NCBI GenBank assembly: GCA_949752745.1
Contig: OX457027.1
Coordinates: 92,971,725 to 93,035,724 of the forward strand
Direction: 5' to 3'
DNA from: Protula sp. h YS-2021
Taxonomy: Eukaryota; Annelida; Polychaeta; Sabellida; Serpulidae
Length of the DNA: 64,000 bases
The translations under genes and the position numbers were made by a program. Shown here piece by piece: positions 50,801-63,280 of this stretch (positions are counted from its first letter, which is position 1; each line of letters starts with the position of its first letter). The notes beneath the pieces were generated by a model. That model saw only the letters and a program-made list of their open reading frames with translations, was not told the origin of the DNA and searched no databases.

Positions 50801-51817
50801 ACTATCTCTGAGATATTACTTGTTTATATTTTTCCTTTTTATCGTTTAACAAGACAAAGATAATATGAGTCGAAATACGTTATAATTATGTACCACAATT
50901 ACCCTGTTCTTTCATTCGTACAACATTAGACAGAATGTTAATACTTTATATCTGTATCAATTCCTTAGTTATGAGTACTTAAAATTCATTAAATTGCTCT
51001 TCAATACAAATGTATTGTTTTACAATAAACATGTGGTAGATTGGACTGAATTCTTCCATTAAACATATTTACAGGTATATTTACAGGTATATTAAAATAT
51101 CTTTACAATATCACTAAATACTATCCTCTATAATCATTATCTTATAGCCTGGTTATAAAATAAAGCCTAGATTGAATGCAATTAAACGATTTCTACCATT
51201 GCTGTAGTGAAAAAAGGCATCTATATTTTAAATTACACTTGTTTGTTAACTTGTATGTTAAGTTTAAATACTGATATGCATCACAGTATGATAATAAATA
51301 TATATGAAACTATTGTATTGACATCTATATCACATTATGCGCTAAGATTTATGATTCTGGGAAACTAATATATTTAATGAATCAGAGTAATATATATTTT
51401 CATGCATATTTAAGTTTCCATGTGCATTTCTCTTAGGCTGCGCTTCCACGATTATCATTAAATATTAGGGATATTCTAGTAATGCGTAATATAGGTAAAC
51501 CAATGCATTCCAAAGTATACCCAGATATTCTTTAAATTTGATGTTTAAAATAACCGGCAAACAAGTGTTCTTAATTTGGAGTTTTGGTTAATATCGAACA
51601 AGAAGAACGTAACTTTGAACCATTAACATGACTTTAACTTAACAGGATCTTCAGCAAAAAAATACAGGCCTTACTCAAGCACTTACGCTATATTACTGAC
51701 GCTTTCGATGCGGAACTGATCGGGACCTCTGTGCCTGATCCTCATGCAGCTCTCATAATGGCTCTCAAAGCCATTGGTTTCAGTATCGTAGCCAAACACA
51801 GCCCAAATCCCGCACAT
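44894..51817 (-). CDS. ASNS: Asparagine synthetase (glutamine-hydrolysing)
   Basis: Exons found in transcript order: 51817-51701, 50485-50318, 49532-49295, 49095-48913, (one short exon not located), 47630-about 47563, 47387-47260, 46573-46447, 46082-45875, 45527-45290, 45145-44894. The protein starts [11 protein letters not shown], with Cys2 as the glutaminase nucleophile. [25 protein letters not shown] and SEAKG complete the glutaminase half. [49 protein letters not shown] and [10 protein letters not shown] belong to the ATP/aspartate half. It ends with [16 protein letters not shown]. It converts aspartate, glutamine and ATP to asparagine in the cytosol. The intron after 46447 has a GC donor confirmed by phase. 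The exon at about 47563 lacks a GT donor and the SGG part of the ATP loop is not rebuilt cleanly, so the copy could carry a defect or an assembly error. Confidence 0.85.
48060..48310. repeat. ~60-bp tandem repeat, about 4 copies
   Basis: TTACCTGAGAGCA(T/C)(C/G)C followed by a TTTGCCATGAGT block recurs at about 48135, 48191 and 48251, with an older copy before. It lies in an intron of the asparagine synthetase gene. Confidence 0.75.
49715..50215. repeat. Degenerate GTGTTACACTATGAGTGTC tandem repeat
   Basis: The motif recurs roughly every 25-35 bases over 500 bp with heavy drift, in an asparagine synthetase intron. Confidence 0.7.
50520..51680. other. First intron of asparagine synthetase, AT-rich
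   Basis: No embedded gene seen. A short near-palindrome of TTTTTTAATTAAT lies at about 50558-50605. Confidence 0.5.
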
Positions 51818-51959
51818 TCTGCATGGCGCGCAAAACATATTTTGAGCATTCCACATTGCTTTACAAACATATTTTAAGATTCTCAAACAAGGAAGGAGTC
51901 TCTTTGGCATTGAGAACATTCTACTCAGCGTCTGGAACTTGTACTGAATGATAAACATG

Positions 51960-52345
51960 GAGTTGAAAATATATGTAGTACAATCTACACGCTTGTGCAA
52001 ACATATATTGAATATATATATATTACACGGTGGAATATTGAACAAAAACGTAAAACTGTTCACAGTCCATTTGTATAATGGTAAAAATATTCAAAACATT
52101 ATACATGTCAACAAAAACACATACAAAGAATTTGACATGTCGGCGGTAAAAAATACAAAGCATTCTACATGGTAGTTAGAAAAATACAAAGCATTCTGCA
52201 TGTAGTCAAAACAAATACAAAGCATTCTACATAGTGGTAAAAATACAAACAGCATATTCCACATTGAAGTAAAAAACATGTAACGCTTTTTGTGCAAATG
52301 AAAACACATACAAAGCATTCTACACTGTAGTGAAAACATGGAAGG
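51960..52345. repeat. Degenerate ACAAAGCATTCTACAT repeat upstream of asparagine synthetase
   Basis: Irregular units of about 35-40 bp containing ATACAAAGCATTCTACAT repeat from about 52085 to 52330, with weaker copies back to about 51830. This is the promoter side of the gene and may include 5' untranslated exons that I cannot define. Confidence 0.65.
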
Positions 52346-53440
52346 TATGGATTTCTATTTATCGAGCATGGTGAAATAAATATAGTGATTTTACAACTCT
52401 CCAGAATATATAAAGGATACGGGCAAAGTATTGCACATATGTGCAGAAGAATTGATTTTACGTACTTATAAAACAGACATAAAATACTAGAATTTTGAAT
52501 GTTGAAATAAATTAAAATACAAAGAGAACATATCTGCTTGTACTAAAAATCCCGGTAATGTTTGTTGATGAGTTGCAAAAAGAAGTTCTGTCACAAGTAC
52601 TTTTTTTAACAAATTTAATTTAAATAATATAATGTCTGCACTTATAAAACTGCACGCCATGGTTGATTAAATCTGCCGATACAAAAAATATGTTTATTTA
52701 TGTAAAGCTCACTTATTTTGTTAGTTTAAATTCTGAGCATTTTTTATTATGTTTGAAGATAAATATAAAAATATAGCACCTTTATTATATCATTATTTTT
52801 AAAATGAATTTATTTTTTTAACCTCATTAAATATTAATAAATTTCAATAGCTTCGTTATTAGGTATTAGAATGAGTGTTAAAATCCTCAAGATTCGTTTT
52901 AGGAAGAGGTTTGAGAAGTTTAGTTCATTTGGAGAGGAATATGAATTCTAAATGACTATATTGCACAAGTTTCACTTACTTTAAGAAATAAAGATAATTA
53001 CAGAGAAATAATATATTCCTTTTATTTTGTGTATCTTATATATCCTCAGATTGTGTTCTTGTTTTAAATATATTTCCCTAAGCTCATTCATGAATATCGT
53101 CTGATCAAGCTAAAGCCACAATTTTTTATAATGCTTAGCTTCAATACACTGTGAACCACAGAAATGCCTAATCCCTACACAGTTATACAACTTAACACTA
53201 GACACTATTATATACATCAGGGGTAGATATAATACTGCTAGATGATTATATTTTTCTATTCGCAAGTATTTGCATGAGGGAATAACAGTCACAAACCCAA
53301 GATGAATGACACACTTAATAACTTATAACGATCGGTGTAAATAGTGTAATATCTAAAGCAGAACACATCGCATGAAATAATCTGAAGTTATGACTTTTGG
53401 CATCAGCCACAGTAGCAGTCCTGTACTCTCAGCTGCAATA
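52345..53440. other. AT-rich intergenic, nothing recognised
   Basis: No supported gene or structure. Confidence 0.5.
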
Positions 53441-53469
53441 GCGTACATTAAAGCTTCTGCAATTTAAAT

Positions 53470-54130
53470 GCAATAATCACTACCATATATCCTACATCTA
53501 CGAGACCAATAAATAGTCATTATTATATAAACCACTATCATACAACATTCTGACGACCTATACAGCATCACTATATACAACGCCATGACGGCGTCCTGAT
53601 ATGGCGTCCTGATCATCCGTACATTTCTGTCATACAGTGTCCTGACGACACATATAACGCATCTATCAAACAACGCCCTGACGTCACTACCACACACTAT
53701 CGTCTTGACATACTACAACGTCGTTACTACATACACAGTGTCCTGATAATCTATATCATGCCACTACATCAAACATTCAGACATTCAATAAAACAGTCTG
53801 ACATTCCGTAAAACGTCACTAGCTTGCAGTTGTCGTGATGACTTAAATCTCACAATCATAGAATCACCTGACGGCACATACAACGTCACTGTGGAGCTCC
53901 CTGGCACACAATAAAACGTAGCTACCATATTTCACATTTCCTACTAAAAGAACCATTTAAATGCAATATTTAGACCACCCAATACGACGTCATTACAATA
54001 ACAAATTCTTACATCCCACAAGAAGTCAGTATCATACAGTCACTATCAAGTCCTGACGAACAATACAGCGTCACTACCATTCAACGCCGTGATTAGCCAT
54101 AAAAAGTCCAGATGCCCCATACACCATCAC
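53470..54130. repeat. Degenerate CATACAACGTC..CCTGACGA tandem repeat
   Basis: Units of roughly 35-45 bp with CCTGACG(A/T) and ACAACGTCACTACCATA recur over about 650 bp, strongly diverged. Confidence 0.65.
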
Positions 54131-57100
54131 CTACCTAGACGTTTCAATGTCGATATTGTTAAGTCATAATAATTGTTTTGACATGACTAAAGATTGTTTC
54201 GTACGTGGTAGAGTCACGACAACCGCCATGCAATGTATGTCTAGCCCTGAAAGATTGAATAGAATGGTTTTGCATTAAAATTCCTCTGCTAATGCCATTG
54301 AGAATGCAGCGTTATGAATAGGTTACCTGTGCACACTTAGCTATAGAATTGCATTGTGCCTAAATTACCTATTTAGCGTACAATAGGATGACATCTGGCA
54401 TATTGCATACATAATTGAACCATATATAAGCTAGACCGTTTTCGATGGCGGGTGGAAAAAATTACGCTTGGGATCACATAAAAGGATTCTGAATATTTAA
54501 AATTTTAGAATTATTTCAAAATCTTTGTTAGCAATCGTGCAAGATTTGTCTGTCAATGCTCGCTCTCCTCCTTCGTACTACCTTCGATATCTGCTAAATC
54601 GCTCCATATCACGTGTCATCATTTTGCAACATTGCTCAGATTCTATCGCTTGAGCGTAATAATTAATTTAAAAGGGTCCTTCTAGCAAGCCTTGTAGGCG
54701 AATCAGTAACAAGAGTTAAGATAGCGAGGGAGCGGTGTCAAGCATAGGTATTCTCAAGCATAGGCTTAGACAAAAGTGTTTTTACCGTGGTATGTTTGGC
54801 TTTTCTCCCTCCCAATACGTTTTGTGCCGTTTTGTTTGTGCCAGAAAAGACAAATAATATGTCATATATGCACACATAATGAACCAGACATATTATTTGA
54901 TGAATGTAGCATGTACCATCTATAGGAACGTCATAAACCGATGATTTGTCATGTTTGCAAATAATATGAACAGAAAAGCCTAAAACAGCACTAAACACAT
55001 CAGGTGCATTTGAAAAATGTGGTTGTGCCAATATACCATATTTATCATGCTGCTCCTCGAGAATGTTTAATCATAGAGAAAAACGGAACATTTATAATGT
55101 TCTTAATATTCAATTAAAATTATTGTTTAAATGTATTTAATATATAATTGTTTAAAAACTGAAAACGGGGATTGAAAATGGAAAGAGTACCACTTTCAAT
55201 ATTGAAAGAGTACCACTTTAAAATTACAGTATCCATACGTTAGAGTTAAAAGTTTTATTTATTGACAAGCAACAATTGCTTGTAAATATACAGACTTTGT
55301 AACATGTGCAGCATTATGTGACATCCAGGTTGAAAATTTTTACTTTTACACAGGTATTATGCAATACAAATAGAAACTTGCGACATACGAGTTAAATGAT
55401 TGCACATATTTACAAGCAAATTTAAAAATAAACCCACAATACTTTTCAAATGATAATGCTATCCATCGTTACCGCACTTATTGCGATATTATTAATAAAG
55501 CTGATCCGTCTGGCTAGCATTCGTTGAATGGTCTTAATCGATAGAAACAATTTACTTTCTATAATCACCAGATAACTGCAAGGTCTTGCTACATCTAAAT
55601 CATGCTAGAAATTCCATAATTTTGGAGATGTACCGCGCTGTAAAGCACTATATGTAGCTCACACTCACTCAACACGAATACAAATTAACGCTTTTTTTAC
55701 TACAAATCAAGTATGTCATGTATAAAACCTGAAAATATAGTGAATAAGATAACTTAGTAAATCTTTATACTGTATCGTGATATGTATTAGCAATATAATA
55801 GAAAGATAGTACTTAGTGTAATACCATTAATGGTTTAAAGTTAGGTGCTAGAGTGGTTTAAAATCACAAGAATTAACAATTTAGACAAGACTTGTTTTAA
55901 TTTTGAATTTTCGTGTTTATATTTTGAATTAACTGACCGTTACAGCGCACTAACATACACGGCACAGTGAAGCACCTACAGAGTGTCATAGTGTGTTTTG
56001 TTTTCAGCTCGAAAATGCGCAGTATTCGTTCATCGTGCATTGATTACAGTTCTGAGGAATGATAGGGATCGATACGGCATCAAGGATGCTTTCTGTTCCA
56101 CTAATTATAGTGTGCATGACAAAATGCGGAACACATAAGGGTGGGTAAATCTTCTCTCCTGTCAGTAATTCATGAGGAATAGTCGGATGAGCTGATTTCT
56201 CCCTTTGAAATACAGTAAAAAGATTATCATATTTTTAGATATATTCAGAGATGCTCAGAGTCAACAGTTCAGTAAATCAACTTGATCAACTAAACAAATT
56301 TTATTTGACTAAAACTTCCTGAGTGTTAGGACATTAATGAATAAAATCCTTAATACCTTTATCCCAAATTATACGTTAGAAAATGTATATGGATGAAAAG
56401 TGCATTGCATTTTCCTTAAAGAGTAATCACATAAGTCGAAATAAGCTCAACGCTGAAAATAGCACGTGACGTGTTAAAAAATCATGAAGTTGTACAAAAT
56501 GCTACTGGATAAACTTTTAAGCTAGAACACATACCGAGCTCTGTAGAAAGTTACCAGTGACCCACCGAACCTAAGTAACCACATTTTCTAACTTAACTGA
56601 CAAGGTTCATTTAGTTTTATGCCACATAATAGCTGTAAAATACATAAAATTACTATCAAAATAAAACCTTTTATTCTCTTCATCATATTTACTGGCATGC
56701 ATGTACAACATGTTAGTTTTTGACACTGCATAGAAAAAACTCGATGACACCTGCTACTGCCACTGTGTTTATAGCTGTTCAATTCTATATATTATTTTGG
56801 GTGTTCAACACTCCAGCTGTAACATATGTCAACACCGCTTCATGTGAATGCGTTCACTCTTCGCAGTCTGTTTACTGGTTACATATGCGGCTACAGTTGC
56901 TAACTGTTTTTTAACTGTGCAAGAATTTCAACAAAATAGTTTTATTAAAGTAGGTATTCTGTCAGCCTCAATCCGTGAGGCTGATGAGATAGAAATTTCC
57001 AAACCTTACATGATAACTTTGGTACTTTGGGAAAAGATATAAAAGTAACCTGCTGAACCACATATATCCGGAGTTATATTTAATGTTTGTCTGCACTGAT

Positions 57101-57400
57101 GTGCTGTTATATTATCATTTATCAGAGCTCAAGTCATACAACTATATTCATCTATCAGATGACTAGGTCTAGGTCTAGACTAGGTCATTGTAAAAAATGT
57201 TGTGTACTTGACCGATTGTTCATTTATCTGTCTGTCCATCCGAGCAGAAGGCTTTGACCTGACCTGGTTTCATGATTAAGCTTGGTGCTTCGTCAAAGGT
57301 AAGAACAGTCACACATTTAACAAAATATAAGGTACCAGATTATATAACTGAAAATAAGGTAAACATTTCTAAAACAAAGTGTATCAAATTGAAGGTGAAG
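54130..57400. other. Gene-poor intergenic region
   Basis: No supported coding exon; short chance frames only. Confidence 0.5.
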
Positions 57401-57410
57401 GATTAGCATG

Positions 57411-57640
57411 TCGTTAAAAAGCGAGGTAATGTAACGCCATACCAAAATGCATGGTTAGAGTATGTCTTCTGATATATAAGGTTGAAGATATCTAGCAAAA
57501 GACTACCTATGGAATCCCATAAAAAGCGAGGTAAGGTAACGCCATATAAAAAATGCATGGTTAGAGTATGTCTTTTAAACATATGATGTTTGAAGATATC
57601 CAACAAAAGATGACATAGAGTATCACATAAAAAGATGAGT
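57411..57640. repeat. ~118-bp tandem duplication
   Basis: Two full copies and a partial third. AAAAAGCGAGGTAA(T/G)GTAACGCCATA and ATGCATGGTTAGAGTATGTCTT occur in each of the first two. Confidence 0.85.
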
Positions 57641-57649
57641 AGATTTAGC

Positions 57650-58860
57650 CACTTCTTGCCAAGAACTAACAGTTAACAAAACAGATAAGGCTACACCTTA
57701 CGATACTTAACAACACATCTTGCCAAAAGGTGAATTGAGGAAATACCTAACTAATTCGACGCAGCAGGAAATAGGCTATATGTAATGATGAAGTAAGAGC
57801 AAATCTGAAATTAGTCCAGACGAAGATATATTGAATGAAAATGAACTAAGTTGAATCTTTACGAACTTGTTAGACTGTTGCAGTTAATGGTACGTTAGAG
57901 AAGGACTCATTAATTTTAGTTGCTATGACTTTCACGTTGATATTTTGCAAGATAATTGCAACTATATTATTGAAAAAAAGGTGTTATGAATTTAAATATA
58001 TTATCATTTACTATGTAAAAGGCTTTCTGAGTTTTTCAACCCGGTCAAACTGCAAATGCTTTGCAAATACACACTCAATGAGCAAAGCCCATCATTTTAC
58101 TCGATAGAGAAGCAACCTTTTTTCATAAGATTAATGTTTATGCTATAATCCTTTAGGTTCTTAAAAGATTTGCACCAGTTAGCTGTACAAAACTTTGAAC
58201 CTCTACAGTTGCACCGTAGAAATCTAGCAAAACTAGCAATACGTTTTCAGGTTAGTGCACGTCAAGTGACGTTATCAAGTGACAAACAAGTGTCCATTTA
58301 AATATTATTTGAGCCGTACACGAGTTTCCTCCGACCTTTGGCGTGATTTGCTAAGTTTTTCACATCGCCGCACTGCATAATCTTACAACTGAAAGTGGGT
58401 GCAAAAACATTTAAATTTTGATTTTAAAGTTTTTAAAAATATTTTTTATTATTTTTTGCTGCTTTTAATTTCTTAACTTTGTTCCTTAACTACCTATTTA
58501 ATTTGTATTGTTTTGCTATTTATTTAGATAGATTGGATTTTTCCTTTTTGTTACTTTTATATTGTCTATTGAAGCCATTATATGATCAGTGTTGTTTCAT
58601 TTACCAGTTAATATTCACCTATTTGTCTGAAGGGTAATATGGGCATTTGCTTTTCGAGACAGTACTTCCAGGAGCTGTTTCGTTTGTCAGTAATTTAAAA
58701 ATAATAACCATTCTTCGCAATATAAGCTGATAAAGTGAAGCATAGCACTCCAAAGGGGGCTTAAAGGCAATCGACTTTAAGTCGCACGATAAAGCACTAA
58801 AATTGGCATGGATATCACGAATCTTAAATAATAATAAATGGTGTAAAATGCTGCGCTTCT
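57650..58860. other. Intergenic, nothing recognised
   Basis: No supported gene. Confidence 0.45.
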
Positions 58861-58889
58861 ATGTAGCCAGGCTTGGTGGGTTTAGTTAT

Positions 58890-59736
58890 CTGCCAAGGTG
58901 TAATTTTGATGGCAGCAAGTTGGCATATATACCGCCCTTCTATAGAGAAATTTTGAAAAATTTTCGTTAAGTGTTTTAAACAGGCAAAGATTCAGCAAAA
59001 ATTCTGTGGAACAATAAAAATATATTAATAAACAACACGCAAATATTTTCTAAAAGCTGGTTTGATAAAGGCATCCATCTTACAAAGGACCTACAGGATG
59101 CAAACGGTAACTGGTTAACTGTGAAACATTTTAATGAAGTATATAATCTGAAGGTGAACTTTTTAACTTTTCATGCAGTTAAATCCGCAATTAAATTACG
59201 AGTTGATGTCGATTCCCGAATCGCGTTCAATAATTTCGTGTTTGAGACTGGTCAAAATCTTTTGGACATCTCGAAGGCCAAGTCAAAACTCTTTTATAAT
59301 GAGTTGATAAAATGACAGCGTCCAGCAGAAGCAGTAAACTTGTAGCGTTTCACTATAAAATAATCCAAAACATTGTAGCGCATAACGTAAACCTAAAAAA
59401 TGGGGCATAAGACAGACCAACAAGTGCAAATATTGTTTAACTGAGTGCGACTTGTCTCACACATTTCTTAACTGCCCAAACACAGTTAAAATTATAAAAA
59501 CTTCGTTCAGAAACTTGGGAATTAATTACATCAACGCTGAAGAGTTTCTGATAGGCTCCCCCGATAAAGTAAAATATCATATCGTTCTCCTAATAAAGTA
59601 TCTTATTTGGAAAGCTCGGTTCTATGACTACCAATTTCAACATTCTATTGTGCAGTCTATTGTGCAGTCTATTGTCTATTGTGCAGTCAGCAGAAATAAA
59701 CTAAGATGTAAATTTGAGTTGTTTCCTACTTCGTAA
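58890..59736 (+). mobile_element. 5'-truncated LINE, ORF2 C-terminal remnant
   Basis: Plus-strand frames read LWNNKNILINNTQIFSKSWF then GIHLTKDLQDANGNWLT, NEVYNLKVNFLTFHAV and, after frameshifts at about 59315-59440, NKCKYCLTECDLSHTFLNCP (a C..C..H..C cluster) and LLIKYLIWKARF. This order is that of the region after the reverse transcriptase in L1/Tx1-like non-LTR elements. The endonuclease and reverse transcriptase are absent, so it is a dead copy. Confidence 0.7.
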
Positions 59737-59739
59737 TAT

Positions 59740-60660
59740 CTGCTGAAAATTGTAAATGCAACTGTTATATATACTGTAATATATATATAGCTATGCAAGT
59801 ACCATTATGGCGACAAATAGCAAAAAATATGCATCTGTTCTTCCTGTATTAATATATATAATTCATATATATTCAGTTCATTTTATTTGGGTGACTTTTG
59901 TCGTGGTTCATATTGTAAAATATTAAAATGTGTAAGGTTCACTATTTAGGAAAACAATTCAAACTGATATAAAACAATGAACAAAACATTCAAGAAGACA
60001 ATACAAGATACTAGATATCACAGAAAGAGATTTCCCATTTGAAAATGCTGTTAGGACTGTGAGCCATTTTCAATTTCAAAATACCTTGACACATTTAATT
60101 ATTTCTAAAATCAATTCTACAGTGACAATTTAGAGAGCAATTTGTGCATGTAAGCAGTAGAATTTAATAATTTACACTACCATAAGCTAGAAAGCTACCA
60201 CAAAGAAAAACCGTGAAAATAGCATAGTTCACGCAATACTTACTGGTCTTAAATACAAGTCTTAACCCTGTGGCAACTAAGTCTCTTTTCAAGACTAAAC
60301 TGACGTCCCTTCCACATCACCGAGACACCTTCCACGTGCAGAAGGTTGTTTACTTATTGCGATCTACGCATCAGAAACTTAATATCCGGACTAAACTCGT
60401 CGTCCCATATTGCTTCAGAACCAGGACATCAGCCTCTTCGGGTCAACACATATTTGACACATTAAACTGAAGCGAATTCTGCATATGCTTACCACTGATC
60501 TCAAAGTGACCATCCCTGACCAAATCCTAGAGATAAAATCCCGACAAGTTAGAGAGTATGAAAAAGGGCCTGGATTAGTATTGTTGAAGCACCTGTCAAA
60601 TGCAAAGAGTTGAATATATTTAATTATCCCAAAAAACTAGGATGTAGAAAACCGTACTCT
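59740..60660. other. Intergenic, nothing recognised
   Basis: No supported gene. Confidence 0.45.
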
Positions 60661-60769
60661 CAGAATGGGACTGAGGTTTCTACCATGTCATATAAATCAA
60701 TTAGCTGATACAGTGAGCCTGTCAAAATCGCTCAAAATCGCTCTATTTCTAACCGGTTTCGAGTTTGAG

Positions 60770-62100
60770 CATGACCTAGAAGTACAAGGTCAAAGAGGTA
60801 CCTCTTATGTGACGTTGTTTAAACCGAAAGGGTCGATAATGAGCTCAAAATCGCTATATCAATAACCGTTTTCGAGATAATAGTGAACTTCCTGTTTTGA
60901 CTTTGACCGTGACCTAGAAGTTCAAGAGGTACCTCTTATCTTACGTAGTTTAGGCCCAAAGAGTCGTAAATGAGCTCAAAATCACTGTCTCTAACCTTAG
61001 TAGTGGTCTTTTTGTTTTTGACGGTGACCCAGAAGGTCAAGGCCACGGAGGTACCTCTAACGTAACGTTGTTCAGGACCAAAGGGTCTAAAATGAGCTCA
61101 AAATCACTCTAACGGTTATCGAGATAACAGTCAACTTCCGGTTTTTTACCTTGACCGTGACCGAGGTAAATCTTATGTAACCTTGTTAGACCTAAAGAGT
61201 CGAAAATGAGTTCTAAATCGGTAAAAAACTTCCGGTTTTTGACTTTGACCGTGACCAAGAAGGTCAGGGTCACCGAGGTAAATCTTATGTAATCTTGTTT
61301 AGGCCTAATGGGTCGAAAATAAGCTCTAAATAGCTCTATCTCTAACCGTTTTCGAGATAGTAGTGAACTTCCTGTTTTTTACCTTGATCGTGACCAAGAA
61401 TGTCAACGTCATCGATGTGCATATAACGTAACGTTGTTTAGGCCAAAAAGGTTGAAAATGAGCTCAAAATCGCTCTGTCTCTAATCGTTTTCCAGATAAT
61501 AGTCAACTTCTGGTTTTTGACATTGACTGTGACCCAGAACGTCAAGGTCACCGAGGTACCTCTTATGTAACGTTGTTTAGGCCCAAACGGCCAAAAATAA
61601 GCTCACATACGCTCTATCTCCAACCGTTTTCCAGATAGTAGTCAACTTCCGGTTTTTGACCTAGACCGTGGCCCAGAAGGTCAAGGTCACCGAAGTACAT
61701 CTAATGTGACGTTGTTTAGGCCCAAAGGTTCGAAAATAAGCTCAAAATCGCTCTGCCTCTAATAGTTTTCGAGATAATAATCAATTTCGGGATTTTGACC
61801 TTGACCGTGACCCAGAAGGTCAAGGTCACCAAGGTACCTGTTGCTTGAGGTCAAGGTTACCGACGTACCTGTTATATGACGTTGTTTAGGACCAACGGGT
61901 CGAAAATGACCTCAAAATCGCTCTGTCTCTAACCGTTTTCGAGATAATAGTGAACTTCCGGTTTAGACCTTTTTACTGATTTGACGACATCTCGTCACCT
62001 TCTATCACTTTGCCAAATTTCATCGTCCCACGTTAAATAACGTAGGAGGAGTTTTCTGGAAACATCCGTGACGGAAGAAAGAGAAGAAAAAAGGAAAAAA
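60770..62100. repeat. ~125-140-bp satellite, about 9 diverged copies, rich in AGGTCA half-sites
   Basis: Each unit runs: GACCGTGACC(C/A)AGAAGGTCAAGGTCACCGAGGTACCTC, TAACGTTGTTTAGGCC, GGGTCGAAAATGAGCTC, AAATCGCTCT, CTAACCGTTTTCGAGATAA, CAACTTCCGGTTTTTGAC (shown in pieces). Copies start near 60770, 60905, 61020, 61150, 61250, 61385, 61520, 61665 and 61795. The tail at 62035-62100 (GGAGTTTTCTGGAAAC...CGGAAGAAAGAGAAGAAAAAA) also occurs in weak form at about 31490-31525, suggesting a dispersed repeat family. Confidence 0.8.
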
Positions 62101-62109
62101 AGGGGCAGA

Positions 62110-63270
62110 AATTTCGAGAAAAACTACAAACTTATACCCATTTGCAAATGAAATTTGCAAGTGGGAATTAACAATTCCTTACACCTAGATAAAATTGAAA
62201 CAGCTTCAATAGAGTCAGACTATATATTTTGCTTATTTCTGACGTGCTGAACTTATAACATCATCGATTATAGAACACAGCTTTACTTGTAAACACCCAC
62301 AGGTGATCAGCAATCTGACTCTCTTTGGTAGGAATCTGTCAATAAGCATCCCGCATTATTGAACTTTTCAAGTTATGAGAACAATATAACAATTATATGC
62401 ATACATACCATAAAGGTGTCGGGTATTCATTTTATTTATTCATTTATGAATATTTATGAAAGCAAAGACTTCATAAATATTTCACTGCTTCATGTGTCTA
62501 TCGTCAATCGTCGCTTAAAATATTGAACAGCTATCATATATTTATTTATTTATTTAAACCATCAATAAGGTGAGCATATTAACACACTATGCAAACTAAA
62601 GTTAGACAGAAGATAACAGTTCAGATCATGCACTGGGATACCAGTATTAAAAATTTGGCCATATAAATGGATGTAAACCTTATCAATAACAGTCTGTACT
62701 CTCGGTATATTTAAAGCTTGCAACAGAGGGCTATAGTGACAAGATTTTCTCAGACCCACACATTGTTAAATTAGAGAACCTTGACATTTTTCTACAGCAG
62801 AGATTACTCTTTGAGTCGCATTTATAGCTTCAAACCCGTAGGGTAGGCTAGGAGAGCATACGGTATTCCACAGATGGGCTTTAACAGATGCTATGGGAGT
62901 CCAGGGTAACACATTTCAATCTCACCTAGAATATAATACGAGTATAAGTTTGTTTATCAAAGTGGGTAGCGTAGCTAAGGTTTGAATGATCTGTAACACC
63001 AAGTATATCCATCGAACATATTGTTTCAAGCGCAGCTTGTTTCGGATGCCACGTTGAAGATACTCTAAATGGGTTATAAAACACTTTAAGACACAGCTGT
63101 GTTTCTGGTATTTTTTATTTATTTTTACATAATTATAGAGCAACATAATTATTTTGAATTATTGTTATGAATCACTATGTTGTCATCCGTATTTTTATAG
63201 CAATTAAACCCTTGAATGATATAAATGTAAAACACAAGAAAAACGTATCTTGTAGTCCTATTTAGTAATA
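62110..63270. other. Intergenic, nothing recognised
   Basis: AT-rich. No supported gene between the satellite and the edge fucosyltransferase. Confidence 0.5.
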
Positions 63271-63280
63271 TAAACTAATT

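Noticed and set aside
54738..55031. 97-residue minus frame
   Set aside because: No recognisable domain, no splice or context support; length within chance for AT-rich DNA.
56588..57042. Overlapping 64-residue frames with hydrophobic stretches
   Set aside because: Could suggest a small secreted peptide, but both strands are open, with no convincing signal, exon or neighbour support.
60665..60865. 66-residue plus frame
   Set aside because: Lies in the first satellite unit; no homology expected and other units do not keep the frame.
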